From: JBBQRS01 sp038214535
GTDB taxonomy: Bacteria; Chloroflexota; Anaerolineae; CG2-30-64-16
Reading direction: 5' to 3'
DNA: 9,279 bases
Assembly (NCBI GenBank): GCA_038214535.1
Contig: JBBQRS010000154.1
Coordinates: 1-9,279, forward strand
The notes under the pieces were generated by a model. The model was not told the origin of the DNA and did no database searches. It saw only the letters and a program-made list of their open reading frames with translations. The position numbers were made by a program, and so were the translations under genes. Shown here one piece after another: positions 1-5,349 of this stretch (position 1 is its first letter; each line of letters opens with the position of its first letter).

Positions 1-512
1 GGTAACAACTTCCCCATGCTCGCCAGCGCCCGCGCCGCCGTCAGGCACGGCTCGCCCGACATCTCATCGGCGTTGGGGTCGCCCAGCAGGCGCGCCGCAT
101 GATAGCCCGCCAGTTCGTCATCGAGGTGGGTCAGCGCGACCAGCGCCGTCGCGCGCAACGCGAACGCCTCATCCCGGAACCCCGGCGGGGTCCGCTCGAC
201 CGTGGTCACCGCGCGCAGCAGCAGCGGGACATCGGCGGGCAGCGCGACCGGGCGCAACGCGGCGATGATCGCCCGGCGGATGTTGCACCCCGCATCGCGG
301 CGCGGCCCGTTGGCGTCATAGTGCGCGTAGACCGCGAGCAGCCCCGGCCGCGCGTCCGGTTCCGGGTTGCGTTCCAGCACCGCCAGCGCGGCCAGCAGCG
401 CCGCCAGCGGCGCCTTCGGGCGCAGCAGCGTCACCGCATATGCGGCCTGCGCGTCCTGCTCGCCGGCCAGCCGCTTCAGTTCGAGAGTTTCGGGGGTTGA
501 GAGTGATGGCAT
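1..512 (-). CDS. HEAT-like helical-repeat protein, N-terminal part (cut by window edge)
   Basis: This reading frame is open from the left window edge to an ATG at 510-512, giving 170 visible residues; the C-terminus lies outside the window. The start is well fixed, because the frame just upstream reads TGA TGA. The protein starts MPSLSTPETLELKRLAG and is a run of amphipathic, Ala/Leu-rich helices (about residues 27-48, 55-67, 74-88, 92-104, 114-129 and 131-145). The later stretch, DDELAGYHAARLLGDPNADE, looks like a HEAT/armadillo-type helical pair. No signal peptide, membrane segment or catalytic motif is visible. Such proteins are usually cytoplasmic scaffolds or binding modules; no specific partner can be named. 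There is no Shine-Dalgarno sequence, and the -10 box ends only eight bases before the ATG, which suggests a leaderless mRNA. The other frames here give only Arg/Gln-rich or Ala/Gly-rich shadow proteins. Confidence 0.75.
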   Translation of the reverse strand, partial: MPSLSTPETLELKRLAGEQDAQAAYAVTLLRPKAPLAALLAALAVLERNPEPDARPGLLAVYAHYDANGPRRDAGCNIRRAIIAALRPVALPADVPLLLRAVTTVERTPPGFRDEAFALRATALVALTHLDDELAGYHAARLLGDPNADEMSGEPCLTAARALASMGKLL

Positions 513-518
513 GATGCA

Positions 519-551
519 TCATCATAACAAACGCGCGAAGGGGCGTCAATG
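519..551 (-). promoter_or_regulatory. Sigma70-type promoter of the HEAT-like gene (TTGACG-N17-TATGAT)
   Basis: On the minus strand the -35 box TTGACG lies at 544-549 and the -10 box TATGAT at 521-526, separated by exactly 17 bases, with an extended -10 TGT in front of it. The predicted start of transcription is near 514, two bases before the ATG at 512, so the transcript would be practically leaderless. The same 33-bp block, with 28 of 33 identical positions, stands in front of the STAND ATPase gene at 3983-4015. A perfect 12-bp palindrome, ATGATGCATCAT (511-522), overlaps the end of the -10 box and the start codon and could be an operator; that role is speculative. Confidence 0.75.
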
Positions 552-552
552 C

Positions 553-600
553 GTTCACCACGGAGAGAATTGTCACCACGAAGGAGCGAAGAAAGGAGGC
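553..600. repeat. Dispersed intergenic repeat copies (CACCACGRAGGA type)
   Basis: Two adjacent copies of a short motif lie here: CACCACGGAGAGA at 556-568 and CACCACGAAGGAGCGAAG at 574-591. The second copy is identical over 18 bases to the left arm of the hairpin at 7824-7841, more than 7 kb away, and resembles the repeats at 1350-1412. The stretch has no coding character. It lies just upstream of the -35 box of the leftward gene. Confidence 0.7.
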
Positions 601-609
601 ACTGGACTG

Positions 610-667
610 GAGGCTTTAGCCGGTTTTTGCGGCAACAGGCGTCACGTGCACAATCGGCTGAAGCCTC
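610..667. other. 16-bp stem-loop in the divergent intergenic region
   Basis: Bases 610-625 (GAGGCTTTAGCCGGTT) can pair with 652-667 (AATCGGCTGAAGCCTC). As RNA on the plus strand this is an uninterrupted 16-bp stem containing two G.U pairs, with a 26-base loop that includes CACGTG. No T-run follows on either strand, so it is not a classical intrinsic terminator. It lies between the divergent promoters, about 45 bases upstream of the hicB -35 box. It might be an operator, a structured RNA element or a remnant of a small mobile repeat; the sequence does not decide. Confidence 0.5.
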
Positions 668-710
668 GACTCCGGGTACATTTGGAATTCCCCGGCCGCA
701 AACAAACGGC

Positions 711-739
711 TTGACGCGAACCGGGCGGCAACCTATAAT
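711..739 (+). promoter_or_regulatory. Near-consensus sigma70 promoter of the hicB-hicA operon
   Basis: The -35 box TTGACG (711-716) and a perfect -10 box TATAAT (734-739) are separated by exactly 17 bases. Transcription should begin near 746, giving a leader of about 24 bases with AGGAGG at 757-762, seven bases before the hicB ATG. With both boxes near consensus the promoter should be strong unless repressed. Toxin-antitoxin promoters are commonly repressed by their own antitoxin, but no obvious inverted-repeat operator overlaps the core boxes. Confidence 0.85.
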
Positions 740-769
740 GCTCGACAGGAAATATCAGGAGGAACGCGT

Positions 770-979
770 ATGGCTCGTGAAATTATCTTTGTCGTGGAAG
801 AAGCGCCCGAGGGGGGCTATACCGCTCACGCCCTCGGTGAGGCGATTTTCACCGAAGCGGACACCTGGGAGGAACTGCGCGGCGCAGTCCAGGATGCCGT
901 CCGTTGCCACTTCGACGACGACGAGCGGCCTTCCATCGTGCGATTGCACATGGTACGTCAGGAAGTGCTGGCCGCATGA
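770..979 (+). CDS. hicB: HicB-like antitoxin (short form, no DNA-binding domain visible)
   Basis: A 69-residue acidic protein that resembles the core of HicB-family antitoxins. EIIFVVEEAPEGGYTAHALG gives the first beta strands with the family's Gly-Gly-Tyr turn, EAIFTEADTWEELRGAVQDA gives the next strand and helix, and a short strand (SIVRLHMV) follows. HicB proteins bind the partner toxin HicA and neutralise its RNase activity. Many are longer, with a C-terminal helix-turn-helix or ribbon-helix-helix domain; here the protein ends right after the core fold, so direct DNA binding is doubtful. The start is supported by a perfect AGGAGG seven bases upstream. Its TGA overlaps the ATG of hicA (ATGA at 976-979), so the two are translationally coupled. 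Homologues of this short type are sometimes annotated as hypothetical or with unrelated enzyme names. Confidence 0.78.
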   Translation: MAREIIFVVEEAPEGGYTAHALGEAIFTEADTWEELRGAVQDAVRCHFDDDERPSIVRLHMVRQEVLAA

Positions 980-1221
980 GGCTGCCGCGCGATGTAGAAG
1001 GCGAGCAACTCGTTATCCTGTTGCGGGCTTACGGCTATGAAGTCACGCGCCAGTCTGGCAGCCACATCCGGTTAACGACCCGGCGCGGCGGCGAACACCA
1101 CATCACTATTCCCGCCCACAAACCCCTGCGTATCGGCACGCTTAACGGCATCCTCCGCGAAGTCGCCGACCATTTTGAGCTATCCCGCGACGCCGTAGTT
1201 GAATCGTTGTGGGGAAGATAG
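976..1221 (+). CDS. hicA: HicA-family mRNA-cleaving toxin (type II toxin-antitoxin)
   Basis: An 81-residue basic protein with the HicA double-stranded-RNA-binding-like fold. GYEVTRQSGSHIRLTT (residues 20-35) contains the conserved Gly-Ser-His; His30 matches the catalytic histidine of HicA toxins. HHITIPAHKPLRIGTL (41-56) matches the family's second strand and Pro-x-His/Lys segment, followed by a helix (NGILREVADHFELS). HicA cleaves mRNA and halts growth when free of its antitoxin. The start at 976 is chosen because it overlaps the hicB stop as ATGA; an upstream in-frame ATG at 904 would run deep into hicB and lacks HicA homology. The gene order, antitoxin first, is the reverse of the classical hicA-hicB order. 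All expected motifs are present, so the toxin appears intact. Confidence 0.85.
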   Translation: MRLPRDVEGEQLVILLRAYGYEVTRQSGSHIRLTTRRGGEHHITIPAHKPLRIGTLNGILREVADHFELSRDAVVESLWGR

Positions 1222-1413
1222 CTACGAAGGGCAGAGAAAAAATCTTCCCCCATGCCCTCCGTGCCCCCGTGGTGAGATTATCGTAGGAGCAAGGCGTCCC
1301 ACCCCTCACCCAGCCCCGCATCTTCCGATGCGCGGCGACGTGCGGACCACGAAAGACACGAAAGGGCGCGAAAAACGCGAAAGGGCTTTCGCGTCTTTCG
1401 TGCCCTTTCGTGA
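1222..1413. other. Convergent intergenic region: small stem at the hicA stop and repeat copies
   Basis: This gap separates the ends of hicA and of the STAND ATPase gene. A perfect 9-bp stem (1211-1219 with 1242-1250, GGGGAAGAT/ATCTTCCCC, 22-base loop) covers the hicA stop codon but has no following T-run. A degenerate repeat copy (CTCCGTGCCCCCGTGGTGAG) lies at 1258-1277. The right-hand part is the large hairpin listed separately. I see no gene in this stretch. Confidence 0.5.
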
Positions 1414-1426
1414 CTATCGCGGTCCG
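1343..1426. terminator. Long imperfect hairpin at the convergent hicA / ATPase junction
   Basis: Bases 1357-1383 pair with 1386-1412 with 25 of 27 matches around a 2-base centre. The pairing continues outward less perfectly (1343-1356 with 1413-1426, about 11 of 14) into the last codons and TAG of the ATPase gene. Each arm consists of 9-bp-period units such as CACGAAAGG. Its position between two converging genes suggests a bidirectional transcription barrier or mRNA 3'-end stabiliser, but a clear T-run is missing, so termination is inferred from location and structure only. Confidence 0.55.
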
Positions 1427-3936
1427 GGGGCTTCCACCTGCGCCAGTATTCGCTCGATCTGCCCGATCTCGCGGGGCAGTTGGAGCCGCCGGGCATCCTC
1501 CAGCGCGAGATGGAGCAGCCCGATCGCTTCCTCCCGATCGCCGGGCGCGCCGCGCCGCAGCAACAAGATGGCGATATTGGCGCGTCCCACCAGGAGCGAC
1601 CGCACATCCCCCAGCCGCTCGAAGGCTGGTAACGCCACCTCGCGCAGGATGCGCAGCGCCTCATCCAACTCCCCGCGCGCCGCCAGGATGTCCGCAATCT
1701 TGCCCTGCGTCACCGCCACCGACCGCACATCCCCCAGCCGTTGGAACGCAATCAGAACATCCTCCTGCAAAATGCGCAGCGCTTCGTCCAACTCCCCGCG
1801 CGCCTGCAAGATGTCCGCAATCTTGCCCTGCGTCACCGCCACCGACCGCACATTCCCCAGCCGCGCATACACCGGCAGTTCCACCTCCCGCCGGATGCGC
1901 AGCGCTTCGTCCAACTCCCCGCGCGCCTGCAAGATGTCCGCAATCCGGCCCCACGTTTGCGCCTCCTCCAGCACAGCCCCCAGCCGCGCATACACCGGCA
2001 GTTCCACCTCCTGCAAAATGCGCAGCGCTTCGTCCAACTCCCCGCGCGCCTGCAAGATGTCCGCAATCTTGCCCTGCGTCACCGCCACCGACCGCACAGC
2101 CCCCAGCCGTTGGAACGCAATCAGAACATCCTCCTGCAAAATGCGCAGCGCTTCGTCCAACTCCCCGCGCGCCTGCAAGATGTCCGCAATCTTGCCCTGC
2201 GTCACCGCCTCGCCCTGCTGCGCGCCGCACGTGCGAAAACATACCAACGCCTTCTGTTCCAGGCATTCAAGCGCCTGTTCATCCTGTCCAAGACTGGAAT
2301 ACAGGCGACCCATCTGAAGCCATGCACTGCCTTCCTGGTAAGTATTGGGCGCTGTTTGCGCCGACAGCAGGGCCGCTTGAGCGACCGCCAGTGTGACGGC
2401 ATAGGGATGGACAAATTGCATCACGTCAACCGCGTCATTGAGTTGCACCGCCGCCATGACATGCTCTGCCGGACCCCAATCGTCTTTGTCCGCAGCCATC
2501 AGTTGCTGCGCTATCATATAGTGTGTTTCAGCCGTACCGACATTGTATGCCATTTCCCTGAAGTGCCGGGCGCGGGCAGGGTTGCCGCCCTCAGCGAACA
2601 AGCGCGCAACTTCATGCGCGACAACGCTCACCTGCGCGCCATATGCCGCTTCAAGGTTTTCCGCAAGCGCCAACGACACCGCGACGCGACCTTCGGGAAT
2701 AAGCGCATCACGGTAGAGCACATAACGGAACAACGGGGAGACGAACCGGTAGCGCCACAGACAGTGGTCTTCTTCGTAGCCGGGGATCGTGACTCCATCG
2801 GCCTCTTCCAGCACTCCGAGGGTTCCGCTCTCGTCGCTCAGCAGCGCGTCGTCGAAGAAGTCAATCAGCTCGTCTTCATCTATGCCAAGGGTTTGTGCTA
2901 CCGGCGCGGCGGTGAACATCTCACCCTCCAGCGCGGCGACCGCAAGGATATGACGCACGTTGTCGAACTCATCGGGGTCTTCTTCGTCGAGGCGATCCTG
3001 TAAGCGCAGGCCCATGATATCCTCTATCGTGCCCAGCGCAGACAGTTCATAGCCGTGCGCCGCCTCCCAGCGGTAGGTGTCCAGGTGCGGCTGGATCATG
3101 CCACCCTTATATAAGTCGTCCCACAACTCAGCGAGATATTCTGGATTGCCGCCGCTGATGGCGTGCAGATGTGAAACGAGTCTCGAATCTGCCGGGCCAA
3201 GCCAGGCCGCAATGTCGTCACGCGTGAACGGCGACAGCGGCAACCAGCGCGCCAGCCTACGGTTCAGCAAGCTTCTTGCTACTTGAAGAGCGGGCGATTC
3301 GCCCTCTTCTTGTTTACCCAACACGGCAGGGCCGTCCATCCCGGCGACGATCAACAACCGGCGGTCGAGGATCAATTCATGAGTTGAGGTCAGCAAAAGT
3401 GTGATGAGGAAGCGGGAGTTGGCTTCGTCAAGGCCATCGAGGATGAGAACCACGGGGCGGCGTTCGGCGGCGCGGCGCAAATATCGTTTCAGAACCAACG
3501 CGGGATCACTATCACGCTGCAAGTCAGCTTTTGCTTCAGACCGAAATGAATCCCAGGAGGCCGCGCCCGCCTGAAGCAGTTGGGCGATGCAGCCCATGAT
3601 CGGGCCGGTCAGTGGATCGGTGAAAAACGCAGGAACAGCCAGCAACTCACCGATAACGCTCACCCATTGCGTATACTTGTGATCGTCCACGTTGAGAGGT
3701 TGATAGTTGCCGCCTTCAAGTCTGCCCGCAACCACGGCGATCCGGCGCTTATCGGCGCTCAACGCCTCGGCAAGCGCGACAAGCGTCGCGCTCCGTCCGC
3801 TCTCCGGCGGACCCGCGAGGAAAACGATCTCGCCCTGCCCTTCATCTGCGACGCGGTGAACTGTTTCGATGAGTTCGTTCAACTGCGGCTGGCGGACGCG
3901 CGGATCAGGGTGCATCCCGGCAATGAATGAGGTCAT
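1414..3936 (-). CDS. STAND-type P-loop ATPase with C-terminal TPR array
   Basis: An 840-residue cytoplasmic protein. The ATG at 3936 is chosen because GGAGG (3945-3949) lies eight bases upstream and a promoter sits just before it; a longer in-frame start at 4065 would translate through that promoter and a repeat. Residues 30-220 form the nucleotide-binding core: Walker A GPPESGRS (42-49), with Arg48 in place of the usual Lys, and Walker B VVLILDGLDEA (162-172). GGNPEYLAEL (262-271) and the winged-helix-like YRFVSPLFRYVLY (396-408) resemble the regulatory ATPase module of AfsR/MalT-like and adenylate-cyclase-associated STAND proteins. From about residue 535 the protein is helical repeats, with five 41-residue TPRs at 573-777 sharing GKIADILQARGELDEALRIL, and a degenerate last repeat at 778-840. 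STAND proteins usually switch state when the repeats sense a ligand. No effector or DNA-binding domain is visible, so the output is unknown. Confidence 0.85.
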   Translation of the reverse strand: MTSFIAGMHPDPRVRQPQLNELIETVHRVADEGQGEIVFLAGPPESGRSATLVALAEALSADKRRIAVVAGRLEGGNYQPLNVDDHKYTQWVSVIGELLAVPAFFTDPLTGPIMGCIAQLLQAGAASWDSFRSEAKADLQRDSDPALVLKRYLRRAAERRPVVLILDGLDEANSRFLITLLLTSTHELILDRRLLIVAGMDGPAVLGKQEEGESPALQVARSLLNRRLARWLPLSPFTRDDIAAWLGPADSRLVSHLHAISGGNPEYLAELWDDLYKGGMIQPHLDTYRWEAAHGYELSALGTIEDIMGLRLQDRLDEEDPDEFDNVRHILAVAALEGEMFTAAPVAQTLGIDEDELIDFFDDALLSDESGTLGVLEEADGVTIPGYEEDHCLWRYRFVSPLFRYVLYRDALIPEGRVAVSLALAENLEAAYGAQVSVVAHEVARLFAEGGNPARARHFREMAYNVGTAETHYMIAQQLMAADKDDWGPAEHVMAAVQLNDAVDVMQFVHPYAVTLAVAQAALLSAQTAPNTYQEGSAWLQMGRLYSSLGQDEQALECLEQKALVCFRTCGAQQGEAVTQGKIADILQARGELDEALRILQEDVLIAFQRLGAVRSVAVTQGKIADILQARGELDEALRILQEVELPVYARLGAVLEEAQTWGRIADILQARGELDEALRIRREVELPVYARLGNVRSVAVTQGKIADILQARGELDEALRILQEDVLIAFQRLGDVRSVAVTQGKIADILAARGELDEALRILREVALPAFERLGDVRSLLVGRANIAILLLRRGAPGDREEAIGLLHLALEDARRLQLPREIGQIERILAQVEAPGPR
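1606..2220 (-). repeat. Five in-frame 123-bp tandem repeats encoding 41-residue TPRs
   Basis: The phrase beginning GTCCGCAATC recurs at 1690, 1813, 1936, 2059 and 2182 on the plus strand, exactly 123 bases (41 codons) apart. The units fall into two main types by their last helix: DVLIAFQRLG and VELPVYARLG. A higher-order repeat of three units (369 bp) is visible: 1687-1840 matches 2056-2209 with one mismatch in 154 bases, at 1730/2099, which changes Asp to Ala. Identity this high, including silent positions, indicates recent duplication or gene conversion. Copy number could vary between strains or be misassembled from short reads. Confidence 0.9.
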
Positions 3937-3982
3937 TTCAACATCCTCCACAACACTGTGATCGCGGTTGCAAGATTGGTTG

Positions 3983-4015
3983 TCATCATACCAAACCCGC
4001 GCCGCGGCGTCAATG
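3983..4015 (-). promoter_or_regulatory. Sigma70-type promoter of the STAND ATPase gene (TTGACG-N17-TATGAT)
   Basis: On the minus strand the -35 box TTGACG (4008-4013) and -10 box TATGAT (3985-3990) have the ideal 17-base spacing and an extended -10 TGG. The predicted transcription start near 3978 gives a leader of about 42 bases before the ATG at 3936, containing GGAGG. The block shares CATTGACGCC and GTTTGNTATGATGA with the promoter at 519-551, far more than the core boxes require. The promoter lies inside any longer reading of the ATPase gene, which supports the short start. Confidence 0.78.
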
Positions 4016-4020
4016 ATGTG

Positions 4021-4045
4021 AGGAGACAAGGAGACAAGTAGATAG
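4021..4045. repeat. Short 8-bp-period repeat (GGAGACAA units)
   Basis: Two exact GGAGACAA units (4022-4029 and 4030-4037) are followed by the degenerate unit GTAGATAG. A related run (GTAGACAA GGAAACAA) lies at 5289-5304 in the next gap. It sits directly upstream of the -35 box of the leftward ATPase promoter. No coding function is seen. Confidence 0.65.
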
Positions 4046-4100
4046 GGAACGCGCGCAACAACCATCCGTGAATCCGGGCGAAAATCCGTGTTGGCCGTCT

Positions 4101-4140
4101 CCTCCGCCCCTCCGCCCCTCCGCTCCTCCGCTCCTCCGCC
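4101..4140. repeat. 8-bp microsatellite, five tandem CCTCCGCY units
   Basis: Five head-to-tail octamers read CCTCCGCC, CCTCCGCC, CCTCCGCT, CCTCCGCT, CCTCCGCC, making a pyrimidine-rich plus strand and a purine-rich minus strand. The array ends nine bases before the -10-like box of the URO-D gene, so it occupies the place of the -35 element. Slippage in such an array could change spacing or upstream DNA shape at that promoter. That effect is inferred and not demonstrated. Confidence 0.85.
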
Positions 4141-4146
4141 TTATCG

Positions 4147-4155
4147 TGGTACAAT
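4147..4155 (+). promoter_or_regulatory. Extended -10 promoter candidate for the URO-D superfamily gene
   Basis: TGG followed by TACAAT (4147-4155) fits an extended -10 element. No acceptable -35 is present 17 bases upstream (TCCGCT, inside the octamer repeats). Transcription would begin near 4162, giving a leader of about 27 bases with GGAGG at 4178-4182, six bases before the ATG at 4189. Only one box supports this call. Confidence 0.5.
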
Positions 4156-4188
4156 AGCGCGCAACCATCTCACCGCCGGAGGCGCGCC

Positions 4189-5292
4189 ATGACCGACCGC
4201 GAACGCATCCTTGCCGTCCTCGCCGGGCGGCGGCCCGACCGCATGCCGTGGATCCCGCGGCTGCTGCTGTGGTATAACGCACACGCCCGCGCGGGGACGC
4301 TGCCCGACCGCTACCGCGGCATGACCCTGCGCGAGGTCGAGCGCGACCTGGGCGTGGGGACGCCCGCGCGCGACGGGCGGGTATTCACCACGCGCCTGCC
4401 CGCGGACGTGACGGCCCGCGAACGGCAGATCAGCCCCACCGAACGGCGCACCGAGACCGTCACGCCGCTGGGGACCGTCAGCACGCTGCACCGGCGCAGC
4501 GCCGAGCTGCACGCCGCCGGCATCGAGGACATGCAGGCCGGGTTCTGGCTCAAGACCGCCGCCGACTACCCCATCGTCGAATATATTTTGACGCACACGA
4601 AGTACGTCCCCGCCTATGCCGACTACACGGCCTACGACGCGCAGATCGGCGATGAGGGCTATCCGATGGTGCAGGTGGGCGACTGCCCCTTTCACCGCTG
4701 GATGCGCGAGCTGGTCGGCTATAACAACGCCTTCTATCACCTGAGCGACTATCGCGACGAGGTCGAGCAGTTGCTGGCCGCGCTGGATGAGTATGATCGC
4801 CGGGTAGTCTGGCCGATCCTGGCCGACTCGCCCGCGCAGCTCATCCTGCACGGCGTCCACCACTCCAGCCAGATGACCCCGCCGCGCCTCTATGACCGCT
4901 ACATCCTGCCCTATTACCGCGACCTGTCGGCGCTGCTGCGGTCGCGCGGCAAGACGCTGGCGCTCCACGCCGACAACGACACGCGCCACATCCTGACGCG
5001 CATCGAGGCGGCGGGCTTCGGCATGGCCGAGTGCTTCGTCACCGCGCCAATGGTCCCCACCACGCTGGCCGAGGCGCGCGCCGCCTGGGGCGACCGCGTG
5101 ATCATCTGGGGCGGCGTGCCGTCGGTGATCCTCGAACCGCAATTCTCCGACGCCGAGTTCGAGGCCTACGTGCGCGAGATCTTCGAGGTGGTGGGCGACG
5201 GCGCCGCGTTCATCCTCGGCGTGGCCGACAACGTGATGCCCGGCGCAGAGATCGAGCGCGTGCGGCGTATCACGGAGATGGTAAGCAAGTAG
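4189..5292 (+). CDS. Uroporphyrinogen decarboxylase (URO-D) superfamily protein
   Basis: A 367-residue cytoplasmic protein, near the usual length for the family. The N-terminus RERILAVLAGRRPDRMPW is the typical opening of URO-D/methyltransferase-fold proteins, and the C-terminal half carries the TIM-barrel signatures TLALHADND (256-264), IIWGGVPSVIL (304-314) and GAAFILGVADNVMPGAEIER. The superfamily includes haem-pathway HemE and the cobalamin- or corrinoid-dependent methyltransferases (MtaA/MtbA type). This member looks like neither in strict form: the His at position 260 is followed by Ala-Asp-Asn-Asp, without the His-x-Cys zinc ligand of the MtaA group, and the HemE N-terminal substrate-binding signature is not evident. 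The reaction and substrate are therefore unknown. The start is supported by GGAGG six bases upstream. The TPR gene follows on the same strand after 57 bases. No corrinoid protein or methyltransferase partner lies within the window. Confidence 0.85.
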   Translation: MTDRERILAVLAGRRPDRMPWIPRLLLWYNAHARAGTLPDRYRGMTLREVERDLGVGTPARDGRVFTTRLPADVTARERQISPTERRTETVTPLGTVSTLHRRSAELHAAGIEDMQAGFWLKTAADYPIVEYILTHTKYVPAYADYTAYDAQIGDEGYPMVQVGDCPFHRWMRELVGYNNAFYHLSDYRDEVEQLLAALDEYDRRVVWPILADSPAQLILHGVHHSSQMTPPRLYDRYILPYYRDLSALLRSRGKTLALHADNDTRHILTRIEAAGFGMAECFVTAPMVPTTLAEARAAWGDRVIIWGGVPSVILEPQFSDAEFEAYVREIFEVVGDGAAFILGVADNVMPGAEIERVRRITEMVSK

Positions 5293-5319
5293 ACAAGGAA
5301 ACAAGGAACCGGGTAAAAT
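5289..5319 (+). promoter_or_regulatory. Promoter candidate of the TPR gene, overlapping the URO-D stop and a repeat
   Basis: TAGACA (5290-5295) and TAAAAT (5314-5319), each one base from consensus, are 18 bases apart. Transcription would begin near 5326, about 24 bases before the ATG at 5350. The -35 box overlaps the TAG stop of the URO-D gene and lies in an 8-bp-period repeat (GTAGACAA GGAAACAA, 5289-5304) related to that at 4021-4045. The TPR gene may thus have its own promoter besides read-through from upstream. Confidence 0.5.
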
Positions 5320-5349
5320 GGGCGCAGTCAGTGCGTTACGGAGGTGTAC

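Noticed and set aside
99..579. Plus-strand frame 99-500 and minus-strand frame 316-579
   Set aside because: Both give Arg/Gln- or Ala/Gly-rich products without motifs, overlapping the HEAT-like gene, which has a coherent helical pattern and a well-placed promoter.
904..975. Longer HicA start at the in-frame ATG at 904
   Set aside because: The added 24 residues overlap hicB and do not resemble HicA; the ATG at 976, coupled to the hicB stop, gives the standard toxin length.
1606..2220. Regularly spaced repeats that might suggest CRISPR or a minisatellite
   Set aside because: The period is exactly 41 codons, there is no short-repeat/unique-spacer alternation, and the units translate into TPRs in frame with the ATPase gene.
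1199..3003. Several plus-strand open frames of 300-420 residues across the ATPase gene
   Set aside because: They are shadows of the 123-bp repeats: Pro/Ser/Arg-rich repeated peptides with no fold, while the minus strand encodes clear Walker motifs and TPRs in the same bases.
770..3936. HicBA plus STAND ATPase as a novel defence island
   Set aside because: Proximity is the only link. The genes are convergent, separately promoted, and there is no nuclease, integrase, phage gene or known defence effector in the window.
3937..4065. N-terminal extension of the ATPase to an upstream start at 4065
   Set aside because: It would include the promoter and GGAGACAA repeat and adds 43 residues without family resemblance; the ATG at 3936 has GGAGG at ideal distance.
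4016..5349. Repeats as transposon ends or attachment sites
   Set aside because: No transposase or integrase, no tRNA gene, and no matching terminal inverted repeats or target-site duplications were found; the repeats are short-period and degenerate.
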